The notes beneath the pieces are model-generated. The model saw only the letters and a program-made list of their open reading frames with translations. It ran no database searches and was not told the DNA's origin. A stretch of 64,000 nucleotides of DNA from Oscillospiraceae bacterium. GTDB lineage: Bacteria; Bacillota; Clostridia; Oscillospirales; Oscillospiraceae. Both the position numbers and the translations under genes were made by a program. Below, piece after piece: positions 17,854 through 26,175 of the stretch. The stretch covers positions 18,235 to 82,234 of the forward strand of contig JAILFJ010000172.1 in NCBI GenBank assembly GCA_024697625.1, read 5' to 3'. How positions within the stretch are numbered: the stretch's first letter is position 1; each line of letters begins with the position of its first letter.

Positions 17854-19431
17854 TCAGCCCGAATAGTTCTTCATCTGATCGATAATCAGCTTTCCTACCG
17901 TATCGGCAAACTGTGAGAAGTCGCGGATCCTGACAAAGTCCTGTCCGTATACCATCCTTGCAGAGGGCAGGTCCACGTCCTCGCCGGTAAATACACAGGT
18001 GACCGAAACCCCGTCTGCCCGCAGGCGGCGGACCTCATGGGCCGTATCGGTCAGCGCCCGGATGTCATCGTAGCTGGTGCCGACGTCCTTCTCGTCCTTT
18101 CGGATCTTCGCAATATCCAGGGGCTTCACATCCGAGAGAACGATCAGCATCTTATGCTCGTAATCCGTCCGGGACATCAGGTTCCCCGCCGCCCGGATCG
18201 CCAGTCCGTCCCGGTTGCAGCCCTCGGTGTAATAATCAAAGATCCCGCTGTTATCCCCGGAATCGGAATAGTCGTTAAACAGCCGCAGGACCGTGAAGCC
18301 GCTCATGGAGCAGAAGCTCATCACACGGCAGGGGACACGGCATCTCGACAGCGCCTCTGCGATGATATACGCCTGTGACGAAATCTTTGCCGCTCTGGTA
18401 TACTGCGAGTGGGATGCGTCCAGAAAAATGTCCACACTGATGTCGCCGGCATTCGCGTTCTCGGTTCTGGTAAAAACTCTCTCATCGCCCAGCTTTGCGG
18501 CTCTCCAGGCCAGCGCCGGATTGACGCTGCCGGAGCCGGCCTTCACCGGTGCGGGCTGCATATGCAGGAGGACCGAATTCATGATCCCTGTACTGAGCTT
18601 CGAGATCAGCAGCCTGTTCTGAAGCAGGTTCTTCTGGTAATACGCGCGGTTGTTCGCGATGAGCTCCGCCTGACGCTTTCTCTGATGCATCTCGAAGGTG
18701 CTGTAAACGCCGTGGAGCTCGACGATCTCGCCTCTGGTATAAAAGAGGTGGGTGAACCTGTGGTTCCCGCTGCAGAGCTGCTTCTCGAGCCGTGCGACAT
18801 ATTCCGGCGGGTAGATGGACTTCCCGAATTTTGTCTCCAGAAAGGCGCGCAGCTCCGGCTCCGTCAGCTTTGTGCTGAGGGAATAGTCATGGGTCCATGC
18901 GGCTGTGCTTCCGCCGTAGAGGTCCTTTTCGTGTATGACAATGCGGCCTCTCTGCAGAAAGGTGTCGACAGAAAGCCTTCTGAAACGGGGCAGCCGATAC
19001 TTCAGGCGAATCTTTCCGTCACCGCAGAGTCCGTAACGCTCGTAGAAGAAACTTCTGGCGGTTTCGACGACTTCATCCGTCGTCATCCCGTCCTCCAGCC
19101 TCAGCTCCGCCTCCTCCGGGGCGGGGCGGATTCTCTCCAGAACAGGGCGGGCGGGAAGCTCAGCGCGGAACAGGATCGGTTCCAGCGCGTTCCAGAAGAT
19201 ACTCTCGTACACGGCGGCATCTCTGTAGCTGTCAAGCATCCTGAAGAGCATCTCCAGCTTCTCGTATTCATAATGGCGTCTGGCCGAGCCGTAGATGATG
19301 TTCCAGTAGATATCCACGTTGCCGTTCCGGTCATAGGCCTTAAAGTCCGGCGCAAAAGAATAGTCTTTTGCGCAGTTCCAAATGATGTTGTCTGCGCGCC
19401 TTTTCTGGAGGTCTGTGATCGTCTGGTTCAT
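17854..19431 (-). CDS. VWA-domain protein paired with a MoxR ATPase
   Basis: A 525-residue protein with a C-terminal von Willebrand factor A domain (about 335-525). It has a MIDAS-type metal site IFLDASHSQY (D-x-S-x-S) and later a VLSDVKPLD segment. The N-terminal 330 residues are an alpha-rich region without a family I can name. It has no signal peptide or membrane segment, so it is cytosolic. Together with the AAA+ gene 55 bases upstream it resembles NorQ/NorD, CbbQ/CbbO and other MoxR-VWA chaperone pairs that remodel or insert metals into target enzymes. The target here is unknown, since no client enzyme is adjacent. Confidence 0.8.
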   Translation of the reverse strand: MNQTITDLQKRRADNIIWNCAKDYSFAPDFKAYDRNGNVDIYWNIIYGSARRHYEYEKLEMLFRMLDSYRDAAVYESIFWNALEPILFRAELPARPVLERIRPAPEEAELRLEDGMTTDEVVETARSFFYERYGLCGDGKIRLKYRLPRFRRLSVDTFLQRGRIVIHEKDLYGGSTAAWTHDYSLSTKLTEPELRAFLETKFGKSIYPPEYVARLEKQLCSGNHRFTHLFYTRGEIVELHGVYSTFEMHQRKRQAELIANNRAYYQKNLLQNRLLISKLSTGIMNSVLLHMQPAPVKAGSGSVNPALAWRAAKLGDERVFTRTENANAGDISVDIFLDASHSQYTRAAKISSQAYIIAEALSRCRVPCRVMSFCSMSGFTVLRLFNDYSDSGDNSGIFDYYTEGCNRDGLAIRAAGNLMSRTDYEHKMLIVLSDVKPLDIAKIRKDEKDVGTSYDDIRALTDTAHEVRRLRADGVSVTCVFTGEDVDLPSARMVYGQDFVRIRDFSQFADTVGKLIIDQMKNYSG

Positions 19432-19486
19432 AGCAGCTTTTCAGGAGGGGAGTAGGGGGACGGTTTGTGATCCGGCGGTCCGTCTG

Positions 19487-20410
19487 TCAGGCGTCGACGG
19501 CAGAGAAAATATCCTCTCTCATCAGTTTGCCGTCGATCCTGGCGGAGACAATATCTTCGACGAGGGTTCTCTCAAATTCATCGAAGCTCTTGTTGATGAT
19601 CCCGATGTTCAGCGCGTCGCGCATGGACAGGCCGTGATAAACCAGATTGACGGCCGCAAGCAGGCCTCTCAGGTCCAGTGCCTTTGTCGAGATCTCGGAG
19701 CTCTCGCACTTCCGCCGGATCTCTTCAAAGAGCGCCGTGAGCTGCGCTGCAAACTCCGTCTTCAGCTTCGGATACTGCTGCAGAAGAAGCTTCTCGAGAT
19801 TCGTGCCCGAGATGACGGGCATGTTGATGACCATGAAGCGGGAGGCCAGCGCCTCGTTGAGTTCACGGGTCCCCGCATAGCCGTAGTTCATCGTGGCAAT
19901 AAACCGGGTCGCCGGAGCAAGACGGATCCGGCTGTAGCCGGGGACGTCGATGATCCTGCGGAAGTCAAGCGTCGCATGGAGGACGGCAAGGGATTCGTTC
20001 TTCGCCATGTTGATCTCATCCAGAATGCCGAAGCCGCCCGCCTCGGCGCAGGCATAGATCGGCCCCTTGCGGAACGAAACCTCTCCGTTCCGGAAGGTGT
20101 CCGTCCCGATCAGGCCCGAGGCGTCGGTGTTCAGATAAAAGGAGATGTCCCATTCCGGCCTTCCGAAGACGGCGGAGAGATTCTCGGCAAAGACATTTTT
20201 ACCGGTCGCCTTGGGGCCGACGAGCAGAATATTCTCCCCGGAGAGAAGGGCGGTGAGCGCGAGCTGCCAGATCTCTTTTCCGTAGTATCTGAACTTTGGG
20301 GAAGGAATCCGGATCCTGTCCGTCTCTGCGACAGGATAGTCTCTCCGGTACTGCTCGATGCGGGAAATCAGATGCTCCGCTATGCCCTCCTGCCTCAAAA
20401 AATCAAGCAT
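19487..20410 (-). CDS. MoxR/CbbQ-type AAA+ ATPase
   Basis: A 307-residue AAA+ ATPase. The P-loop reads LLVGPKATGKNVFAE: Asn stands where Ser or Thr of GxxxxGK[ST] is expected. Walker B is GILDEINMA, sensor 1 lies in IATMNYGYAGTRELNE, and the arginine finger is in LASRFMVINMP. A MoxR-specific FRNGEVSFRKGP insert-like loop is seen. It is the first gene of the pair with the VWA protein and has GGAGGAGGG before the ATG. The Asn in the P-loop may be normal for this subfamily or may change ATP hydrolysis. Confidence 0.85.
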   Translation of the reverse strand: MLDFLRQEGIAEHLISRIEQYRRDYPVAETDRIRIPSPKFRYYGKEIWQLALTALLSGENILLVGPKATGKNVFAENLSAVFGRPEWDISFYLNTDASGLIGTDTFRNGEVSFRKGPIYACAEAGGFGILDEINMAKNESLAVLHATLDFRRIIDVPGYSRIRLAPATRFIATMNYGYAGTRELNEALASRFMVINMPVISGTNLEKLLLQQYPKLKTEFAAQLTALFEEIRRKCESSEISTKALDLRGLLAAVNLVYHGLSMRDALNIGIINKSFDEFERTLVEDIVSARIDGKLMREDIFSAVDA

Positions 20411-20452
20411 AATCCTGAACCCTCCTCCGGACTTCTGCAGTGTATGAATACA

Positions 20453-20480
20453 CTTATATTAATGAAAGTATTTTCGTAAA
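20453..20480 (-). promoter_or_regulatory. Probable sigma-A promoter of the MoxR-VWA operon
   Basis: Minus-strand TTTACG, a 16-base spacer and TATAAG, about 45 bases before the ATG at 20410. Confidence 0.5.
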
Positions 20481-20565
20481 TTTTATTATGATCCACCCTG
20501 TTTGTCAATATCATCTGCCTGTAAAAACTGCATGTATTTCCCCTCGTACACCCTGCAGCCGGAAG

Positions 20566-21459
20566 CTACCGGTTCAGGAGAACCACCGCGGACAGAATCA
20601 GAAGAATACCGAGTCCGGAGAGCAGGGTCAGCGGCTCTGAAAAGACCAGAATCCCGAAGATCGCCGCGACCATCGGCTCGACGGTTGCGAGGATCCCTGC
20701 CCGGCTTGCCTCCACGCTGCGCAGGCCGAGTGTATAGGCCAGAAAGGGGATCACAGCCGTCACCAGAGCCGTCAGGCAGCAGAACAGCAGCAGCGCGGGA
20801 AGCTCCTCCGTCCCTGCGAAGATCTGCAGCATTTCGGCGGGCTGACAGATCAGCCAGGAACCCGCCGCTGCGAACACGAAGGTATAGGTCGTGACGGTGT
20901 ACGGAGAGTACCGGCGCAGTGCAACGGTGCCCAGAATGCTGTACAGCCCGTAACCGATGCCGGAACCGAGCCCGACCAGCAGCCCCGTCAGCGTCATCCC
21001 CTCTCCGGAGAATCCGGACACCAGCACACAGCCGGCGAAGGCGAGAAGCAGCGCCAGGAGCTTCTTCCGTGTCAGTTTTTCATGGAAGAACAGCACCGAC
21101 ATCAGCATGATCCAGATGGGAGATGTATAGAGGAGGATCGCCGCAGCAGAGAGCGGCATCATCCTGATGGCGGTAAAATAGCAGACGGTAAAGAACAGGA
21201 TGCTCCCCCATCCCAGGCCAAGAAAAAGCGGAATGTCCCGTACGGAGATCCGGAAACCGGCGGGGTCCCTGATCAGCAGCAGGATACAGAAACTCAGCGC
21301 CGCCAGTGTCACCCGGATCGACACAATCTGGATGGAGCTGAAGCCGGCGCTGCCGAGCCTTCTGACAAAGATACCCATGCTGCCCCAGAAGCAGCCGGCA
21401 AGAACAATCAGCGCCGGACCGATATTCCGTCTGTTTTTCTCTGACATATGCTTCTGCAT
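20566..21459 (-). CDS. EamA/DMT-family membrane transporter
   Basis: A 297-residue protein with ten predicted transmembrane helices arranged as two EamA repeats (about 13-140 and 155-290). The start of repeat one, LAGCFWGSMGIFVRRL, and the end of repeat two, VEPMVAAIFGILVFSEPLT, are typical of drug/metabolite exporters. The substrate is unknown. The ATG at 21459 has AAGGAG 11 bases before it; a second ATG four codons on is possible. Confidence 0.88.
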   Translation of the reverse strand: MQKHMSEKNRRNIGPALIVLAGCFWGSMGIFVRRLGSAGFSSIQIVSIRVTLAALSFCILLLIRDPAGFRISVRDIPLFLGLGWGSILFFTVCYFTAIRMMPLSAAAILLYTSPIWIMLMSVLFFHEKLTRKKLLALLLAFAGCVLVSGFSGEGMTLTGLLVGLGSGIGYGLYSILGTVALRRYSPYTVTTYTFVFAAAGSWLICQPAEMLQIFAGTEELPALLLFCCLTALVTAVIPFLAYTLGLRSVEASRAGILATVEPMVAAIFGILVFSEPLTLLSGLGILLILSAVVLLNR

Positions 21460-21544
21460 ACTGTGTCTTTCTCCTTCTGGGAACAGCCTGTTTCATGCTT
21501 TTTTATCTCTCGAAAAACAATGGACATCAGTCTGTTTCTCTGTT

Positions 21545-21569
21545 AGAATACAGTTTCAGAATACAGTTT
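21545..21569. repeat. Tandem 12-bp direct repeat upstream of the EamA gene
   Basis: AGAATACAGTTT occurs twice, spaced 13 bases apart, in the 242-base gap before the EamA start. It could be a regulator site. On the minus strand TTCAAA and TATTCT at a 16-base spacing overlap it. The rest of the gap holds no gene. Confidence 0.35.
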
Positions 21570-21701
21570 GAATCCCAATACTGACGGACTGGCGGAAGCG
21601 GGAGCATCTCTGAAACAGGCCGACCCTGGAAGCGGCATGGTAACGGTACTGCCGCCTGAACAGCCGGCGCAGTGTCTTGTCTTTCCCTTTGATACCGCCT
21701 G

Positions 21702-22517
21702 TCAGTTCTTTCTGTCAATATAGTCGCAGGCAGAGAGCGCTGCGATATTTCCTTCTCCGACAGCCTTGGCCAGCTGCAGAGGCTTGCCCGTGCAGTCCCC
21801 CGCAGCAAATACGCCCGGGACTGCAGTAGCCATATGCCGGTCGACAAGGATCCCTCCGTTTTCATACGTGAGGCCGGGCACAAGCTGTGTGACGGAAACG
21901 GTGTCTTTGATAATGAAGACACCGTCGACCGTATGCTCCTCTCCGGCAAAGACCAGCTTTTCCGCCTTCTCGTTGCCGGTGATTTCGTAGCGTCCGTTTT
22001 TCGGAAAGCGAAGGACGCTGCATCCGATCCCCTCCAGGAAATCCGCGTCGTGCACGGCTTCCTCCCCGCCGCCGACGACCGCGACGGTTTTACCGCGATA
22101 GAGCATGCCGTCACAGGTGGCACAGTAACTCACACCGCGGCCGAGGAACTCCGACTCGCCGGGGTAGAGCTTTTCGCGGGTAATTCCGGCCGTGATGATG
22201 ACGCTCTTCGCCATATAATAGTCACTGCCGACCGCAATCCCGAAGCTGTCATCCATCGGCAGTACGGAGAGGGCCCGGCCTTCGATCATCACAGCGCCGG
22301 TTTCTGTGAGCTGGCGGTGGAAAAGCTCGGACATCTCCGCTCCGCTCATGGGTGGGAGACCGGGGTAGTTTGTGATCTTTTCTGCCTTATACAGGCCGCT
22401 GGTTTCATACCGGTTGGCGGCAACGGCAACGGTCTTGCCGCGGTTCTTCAGGGTCATGGCTGCGCTCGTCGCTGCGGCTCCGCCGCCGATGATGAATACG
22501 TCATAGATCTGGTCCAT
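21702..22517 (-). CDS. Thioredoxin-reductase-like flavoprotein disulfide reductase
   Basis: A 271-residue FAD/NAD(P)H oxidoreductase of the TrxB class. The FAD site is DVFIIGGGAAATSAAMTL. The redox-active pair is in VSYCATCDGMLY (CxxC), the NAD(P)H site is VAVVGGGEEAVHDADFL, and the C-terminal FAD contact is GVFAAGDCTGKP. At 271 residues it is about 40 shorter than usual TrxB, with a compact NADPH domain. No thioredoxin gene is nearby, so the partner could be a thioredoxin, glutaredoxin-like protein or peroxiredoxin elsewhere. Confidence 0.85.
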   Translation of the reverse strand: MDQIYDVFIIGGGAAATSAAMTLKNRGKTVAVAANRYETSGLYKAEKITNYPGLPPMSGAEMSELFHRQLTETGAVMIEGRALSVLPMDDSFGIAVGSDYYMAKSVIITAGITREKLYPGESEFLGRGVSYCATCDGMLYRGKTVAVVGGGEEAVHDADFLEGIGCSVLRFPKNGRYEITGNEKAEKLVFAGEEHTVDGVFIIKDTVSVTQLVPGLTYENGGILVDRHMATAVPGVFAAGDCTGKPLQLAKAVGEGNIAALSACDYIDRKN

Positions 22518-22566
22518 TTGATAATCACTCCTGTAGCGTTTTGTTTGTTTTTTGGATACTCTATCT

Positions 22567-22578
22567 GACTTTAAAGTC
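22567..22578. promoter_or_regulatory. Perfect palindrome in a divergent promoter region
   Basis: GACTTTAAAGTC lies between the divergent TrxB-like gene and the membrane-protein gene. It is short, so chance occurrence is possible. Confidence 0.3.
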
Positions 22579-22624
22579 GATTTTATATTCTCACATCTCA
22601 GTCATGTCAGAAAGCAGGTGTTTT

Positions 22625-23437
22625 ATGGAGCATGAAGGAAGAAATCCCGTCTGGGTCAGGTGGCTGATCGCGGTACTGCTGCTTGCGGTGGCGCTGGTGT
22701 CGTTCATCCCTCTGGCAGAGCGGGCCGAAGCGCAGGAAACCCATGAGCAGACCGTGCAGGCCATCGACCAGAAGATTGAGACGGTTCTGAAGCTTACCGC
22801 AACCTCTACCGTCGCCTCTGCAGGGCTCTCCGCCATCCCGGGAGATACCGCAACACCGATCGCGGAAAAACTTGCGGATTTCTCGGAGTATTTTTTGGTG
22901 ATACTCAGCGTGCTGTATGCCGAAAAGTATCTGCTCACCATCATCGGGGCAGCGACATTCCGGATCCTGATCCCGGCAGCCTGCCTGATTGCCGCGCTTG
23001 GGCTGGTATGGAGTCCCGTCGCGATGAGAAAGCTCGCGGGGAAGCTCTTTACGGTCGGGATTGCTCTTTATCTGGTCATCCCCCTGAGCATACAGGTCTC
23101 GGATATGATCTATGCCACCTATCAGACATCCATCGATTCTACCATCGCTTCCGCCGAGCAGCTTGCAGACGACGCAGCCGGACTCGCGGAGGAATCAGAC
23201 GGGGCGGAGGAAAGCCCGGGCCTGATCAGCGGAATCATAAGCCGTCTCACGGAAGGAGCGGAAACCCTCACCGAACGGGCTGCGGAGATTCTGAACCGCT
23301 TTGTTGAGACCCTGGCCGTGATGATCGTAACCTCCTGCGTGATCCCGATTCTCGTGCTTCTCTTCTTCCTCTGGATCATCAAGCTCCTTACCGGCGTCGA
23401 GATTGCCCCTCCGCCGATTCCGCGCAGGCATGTCTGA
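22625..23437 (+). CDS. Membrane protein of unknown function
   Basis: A 270-residue protein I do not recognise. It has a hydrophobic N-terminal segment (about 12-32, possibly a signal anchor), an extracytoplasmic stretch with Thr/Ala-rich sequence, two or three further membrane segments (about 85-150), an amphipathic charged region (about 165-215) and a last membrane helix (about 225-250). It ends with a short basic tail, PPPIPRRHV. I chose ATG 22625 because GCAGGTG lies just upstream and the peptide before it looks non-coding. A terminator overlaps the stop codon. Confidence 0.7.
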   Translation: MEHEGRNPVWVRWLIAVLLLAVALVSFIPLAERAEAQETHEQTVQAIDQKIETVLKLTATSTVASAGLSAIPGDTATPIAEKLADFSEYFLVILSVLYAEKYLLTIIGAATFRILIPAACLIAALGLVWSPVAMRKLAGKLFTVGIALYLVIPLSIQVSDMIYATYQTSIDSTIASAEQLADDAAGLAEESDGAEESPGLISGIISRLTEGAETLTERAAEILNRFVETLAVMIVTSCVIPILVLLFFLWIIKLLTGVEIAPPPIPRRHV

Positions 23438-23458
23438 CAGACGTGCCTGCATTTTTTT
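23424..23458 (+). terminator. Terminator overlapping the end of the membrane-protein gene
   Basis: Stem GCAGGCATGTCT/AGACGTGCCTGC (12 pairs, one wobble) with a 3-base loop, then ATTTTTTT. The stem contains the last codons and the TGA of the gene. The convergent acyltransferase gene ends immediately after it. Confidence 0.85.
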
Positions 23459-24515
23459 ACAGCATTTTTCGGAAACCGGGAAGCTTCTTCAGAAGCCAGG
23501 ATACCGCCGTACCGAGAAGGCAGATCAGCAGGACCCATACAAGATTGCCCGGAAACAGTCCCAGTCGATCCTTCAGGATCCTTCCGATCGGGGCGGTTTC
23601 TTTCAGGTAGATATGGTGGAGCAGGTATACGCCGAAGCTGGTGGAGCTGAAGAAGAGGATCAGCTTTCTCAGGCCATCGCCTATGCTGCGGTGAAGAAGC
23701 AGAGCCTTGACCGCGAAATAGATGGCCGGTCCGGGAACGACCGTCAGGCAGGTCAGATAGAGATCAGGACCATAGTTTTCTCCCTGATAACGCAGGGAGT
23801 ACAGATACTGCACCCCTGCTTCAAAGGCCAGACCGGCCACCGCGATCAGAATCGCAATCCAGGTATTCTTCTTTGTGAAGACGGTATCGTCGAGACGGTT
23901 TTCTATATAATGGCCGGCGAGCGGAAAGAAAATGAGGGTCTGAACCGTAAATGGGACAAAATTGTCAGACGGAGACAGCGGCTCTCTCAGAAGCAGGTAG
24001 GCGAGAGGGCTCATCAGATAGTAGACAACCGCGATGGCAAAAAAGTAGCGGTAATCGGTATCTGTCATTCGGTTGGCCAGAATCCGAAGAAACGGAAGCA
24101 CAACAAGAAACGCGAGATATGCGTAGAGATACCAGTAGGAATAGACCTGCTCATAACTGAACAGATTACAGAGGAACTCCCGGACCGAAAGGCTGCCCCC
24201 TTCACGGAAGAAGCTGTACAGATATGAGATCAGCGAGAAGGTCGCCAGCAGCAGGAAGAAACGCAGCACCCGTTTCCTGAAAAGCGACGTCAGTGACTCT
24301 TCCCTCGGCAGGAGGAAGGCTCCGGAGATCATGGCATAGAGCGGGATCGTAGCGGCCTGCATAAACGCGGCGTTCATCATGAAAAGGAAGCGGGGAAGAG
24401 GCGCGCTTACTTTCATATAATAGAGATACCCGGCTACACCGGAATGCCCCATGACAATGATGTATGTTGCAAAGATTTTTATTATATCCGGATGGTTTTT
24501 TCGCTTCTGCGTCAT
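23457..24515 (-). CDS. Membrane acyltransferase (Acyltransferase_3 family)
   Basis: A 352-residue integral membrane protein with about ten transmembrane helices, of the OafA/WecH-like acyltransferase 3 family that O-acylates surface glycans or similar molecules. The early block HPDIIKIFATYIIVMGHSG holds the family's conserved His. RKRVLRFFLLLATFSL and SYEQVYSYWYLYAYLAFLVV are typical of later helices. The start at 24515 is set by GGAGG 7 bases upstream; the longer frame to 24647 lacks support. The acceptor is unknown. Confidence 0.82.
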   Translation of the reverse strand: MTQKRKNHPDIIKIFATYIIVMGHSGVAGYLYYMKVSAPLPRFLFMMNAAFMQAATIPLYAMISGAFLLPREESLTSLFRKRVLRFFLLLATFSLISYLYSFFREGGSLSVREFLCNLFSYEQVYSYWYLYAYLAFLVVLPFLRILANRMTDTDYRYFFAIAVVYYLMSPLAYLLLREPLSPSDNFVPFTVQTLIFFPLAGHYIENRLDDTVFTKKNTWIAILIAVAGLAFEAGVQYLYSLRYQGENYGPDLYLTCLTVVPGPAIYFAVKALLLHRSIGDGLRKLILFFSSTSFGVYLLHHIYLKETAPIGRILKDRLGLFPGNLVWVLLICLLGTAVSWLLKKLPGFRKML

Positions 24516-24545
24516 GGCTTTCCTCCGTAGGGTCATACTTGCTGT

Positions 24546-24574
24546 ACTATAAATCATCCGCCTGAAAAAGTAAA
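24546..24574 (-). promoter_or_regulatory. Sigma-A promoter of the acyltransferase
   Basis: Minus-strand TTTACT, 17-base spacer, TATAGT, ending about 30 bases before the start codon. Confidence 0.6.
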
Positions 24575-24614
24575 GAATTGACTTCATGAAAAGTGAAAAG
24601 AAATGAGAAAACAG

Positions 24615-24643
24615 TTGACGAACGGGGCGACTTGTGATAGAAT
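24615..24643 (+). promoter_or_regulatory. Sigma-A promoter of tRNA-Thr
   Basis: TTGACG, 17-base spacer, TAGAAT; expected transcription start near 24650, about 16 bases before the tRNA. Confidence 0.75.
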
Positions 24644-24665
24644 GCAACAGCTTTTTGAGGAAGCC

Positions 24666-24741
24666 GCTGGATTAGCTCAGCCGGTAGAGCGCCTGATTCG
24701 TAATCATGAGGTCGCGAGTTCGAATCTCGCATCCAGCTCCA
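24666..24741 (+). tRNA. tRNA-Thr (anticodon CGU)
   Basis: A 73-nucleotide cloverleaf plus encoded CCA. The acceptor stem is GCTGGAT/ATCCAGC, the D arm GCTC/GAGC, the anticodon loop TTCGTAA (CGU, reads ACG) and the T arm GCGAG/CTCGC with TTCGAAT. The anticodon stem CCTGA/TCATG has one C28-U42 mismatch. A 10-base-pair hairpin (24743-24783) follows the CCA; it lacks a T-run and may be a processing or termination element. Confidence 0.93.
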
Positions 24742-24903
24742 GCAGACACGGGGTAGAGGCGAGACGCTTCTGTCCCGTGTCTGTCATTCCGGGGCGCAGT
24801 CTGAGACCGAGGCCTCTTCAGCTTCTTCGCAGCAGCTCCCTTGCCGCTCTCTCCGGAACAGGTAATCTTTGGACAACGATACGACTGCTTTGAGGTGAGA
24901 CCA

Positions 24904-25650
24904 ATGTCAGATACAAAATTCGGGACCTTTTTTGAACTGGGCGGCCGTGGCGCCATGGAAGCGCTGACCAGAACCGGTCTGGACTACGTCATCATAGACA
25001 CCGAGCACGGCTGTCTCTCCGAGGAGACAACTGCGGATATGATTCTCGCCGCTGAGCGCAGCGGGCTGCTCCCTTATGTGCGCATCGGCGATATCCGCCG
25101 TCCCTACGTGCTGCGCATGCTCGACGTCGGTGCCCGCGGACTCATCGTCCCTTATATCCACAGCGCGGATGAAGTGCGGGAGCTGGTGAGTTACGCCAAG
25201 TTTCCTCCCATCGGCAACCGCGGCTACTGCCCGAATCGGACCACCGGCTGGGGTGCGGACGAATGGAGCCGGGATGTTCTCTCGTATATGGAGACCTGCA
25301 ACGAGCGTTGCAAGGTCATTCCGCAGTGCGAAACCAGAGAGGCTCTCGATCAGATTGAAGAGATCGCCGCGATCCCCGGCGTTGACGGAATCTTTGTAGG
25401 TCCCTGTGACCTCTCCATTGCCCTCGGGATTCCGCTGCAGTTTGAGCACCCGATGCTCCTGGAGGCCTGTGAATGCATTCTCACCGCCTGCCACACCAAC
25501 AACATCGAAGCACTGATCTTCGCCGGAAATATGAACGATGCGGTCCGGTGGGCGAAGAAGGGCTATGACAGCGTCGCCTACAGCCTGGACGCTTCCGTTT
25601 TGATCAACGCCTATCAGGAGCTGGTACAGCGCTTCCGCAGCGAGGAATAA
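24904..25650 (+). CDS. HpcH/HpaI-family aldolase
   Basis: A 248-residue class II (metal-dependent) aldolase of the HpcH/HpaI family, which cleaves or forms 4-hydroxy-2-oxo acids into pyruvate and an aldehyde. Motifs seen are VIIDTEHGCLSEE near residue 28, VRIGDIRRPYVLRMLDVGA, QCETREALDQIEEI (metal-binding Glu) and GIFVGPCDLSIALG (metal-binding Asp). Length is typical. GAGGTGAGACC upstream sets the ATG at 24904. The gene stands alone between the tRNA and a strong terminator, so the pathway is not evident. Confidence 0.88.
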   Translation: MSDTKFGTFFELGGRGAMEALTRTGLDYVIIDTEHGCLSEETTADMILAAERSGLLPYVRIGDIRRPYVLRMLDVGARGLIVPYIHSADEVRELVSYAKFPPIGNRGYCPNRTTGWGADEWSRDVLSYMETCNERCKVIPQCETREALDQIEEIAAIPGVDGIFVGPCDLSIALGIPLQFEHPMLLEACECILTACHTNNIEALIFAGNMNDAVRWAKKGYDSVAYSLDASVLINAYQELVQRFRSEE

Positions 25651-25687
25651 CAAAGCATAAATAACGCCCGATCCCGGAACAGGGTAT

Positions 25688-25717
25688 AAAAAAAGCCCTC
25701 CCGCCAGACTCGGGAAG
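25688..25717 (-). terminator. Possible minus-strand terminator
   Basis: On the minus strand a short CTTCCCG...CGGGAGG stem is followed by GGCTTTTTTT. It could end transcripts coming from lon, though lon stops about 460 bases away. Confidence 0.4.
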
Positions 25718-25774
25718 ACACAAAGCAATCAGAATGGAGTTGACAACGGATTTCCCGTAAAAACTCCAAAAAAA

Positions 25775-25817
25775 GAAGTAAGTCCTGACATTTAAACCGC
25801 GAATCAGGACTTACTTC
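25775..25817. terminator. Bidirectional terminator
   Basis: A perfect 14-base-pair stem GAAGTAAGTCCTGA/TCAGGACTTACTTC with a 15-base loop, flanked by A-rich sequence on the left and TTTAAATT on the right, between the convergent aldolase and lon genes. Confidence 0.8.
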
Positions 25818-26175
25818 TTTAAATTCTTAGTATCTAACATCATTTAACCTCTCTTTCTGCAGAATCACCGCTGAATCAAACTCTGAACCATCTCATTACA
25901 CATATTCTGCGACTCGCGCAATTCCCGTTAGGTGGGATAGACCTGATGTGGAGTGATTTCTATTTTTGATCCTCAGCGGTTATTCATCCGATCCCACTTA
26001 TCGAATGAATTTGAAGTACTCGTGACTTCATCTTGTTGTGCACATAATACACGAAAAAGAGGGTTTTTGCAAGACGGAATATTGTACAAAAAATACAAGT
26101 CGAATTTGTACGGAATGACGGCGCTCACATAGCCGCTCACAGGATGCCGGCTATGGCTGTGGTTTTTGCAGTTTT
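25818..26175. other. Gene-free stretch downstream of lon
   Basis: No intact gene. It has lower GC than its surroundings. A CATAGCCG/CGGCTATG stem at 26128-26155, just past the lon stop, may be the lon 3' hairpin. Two TTGTAC-type repeats lie near 26082-26112. Minus-strand frames give short peptide-like pieces broken by stops around 25860-25990, possibly a decayed gene, but I cannot assign a family. Confidence 0.5.

Noticed and set aside
24743..24783. Hairpin after the tRNA as an attachment site or integron-like element
   Set aside because: No duplicated tRNA 3' end and no integrase nearby; left as an unassigned stem.
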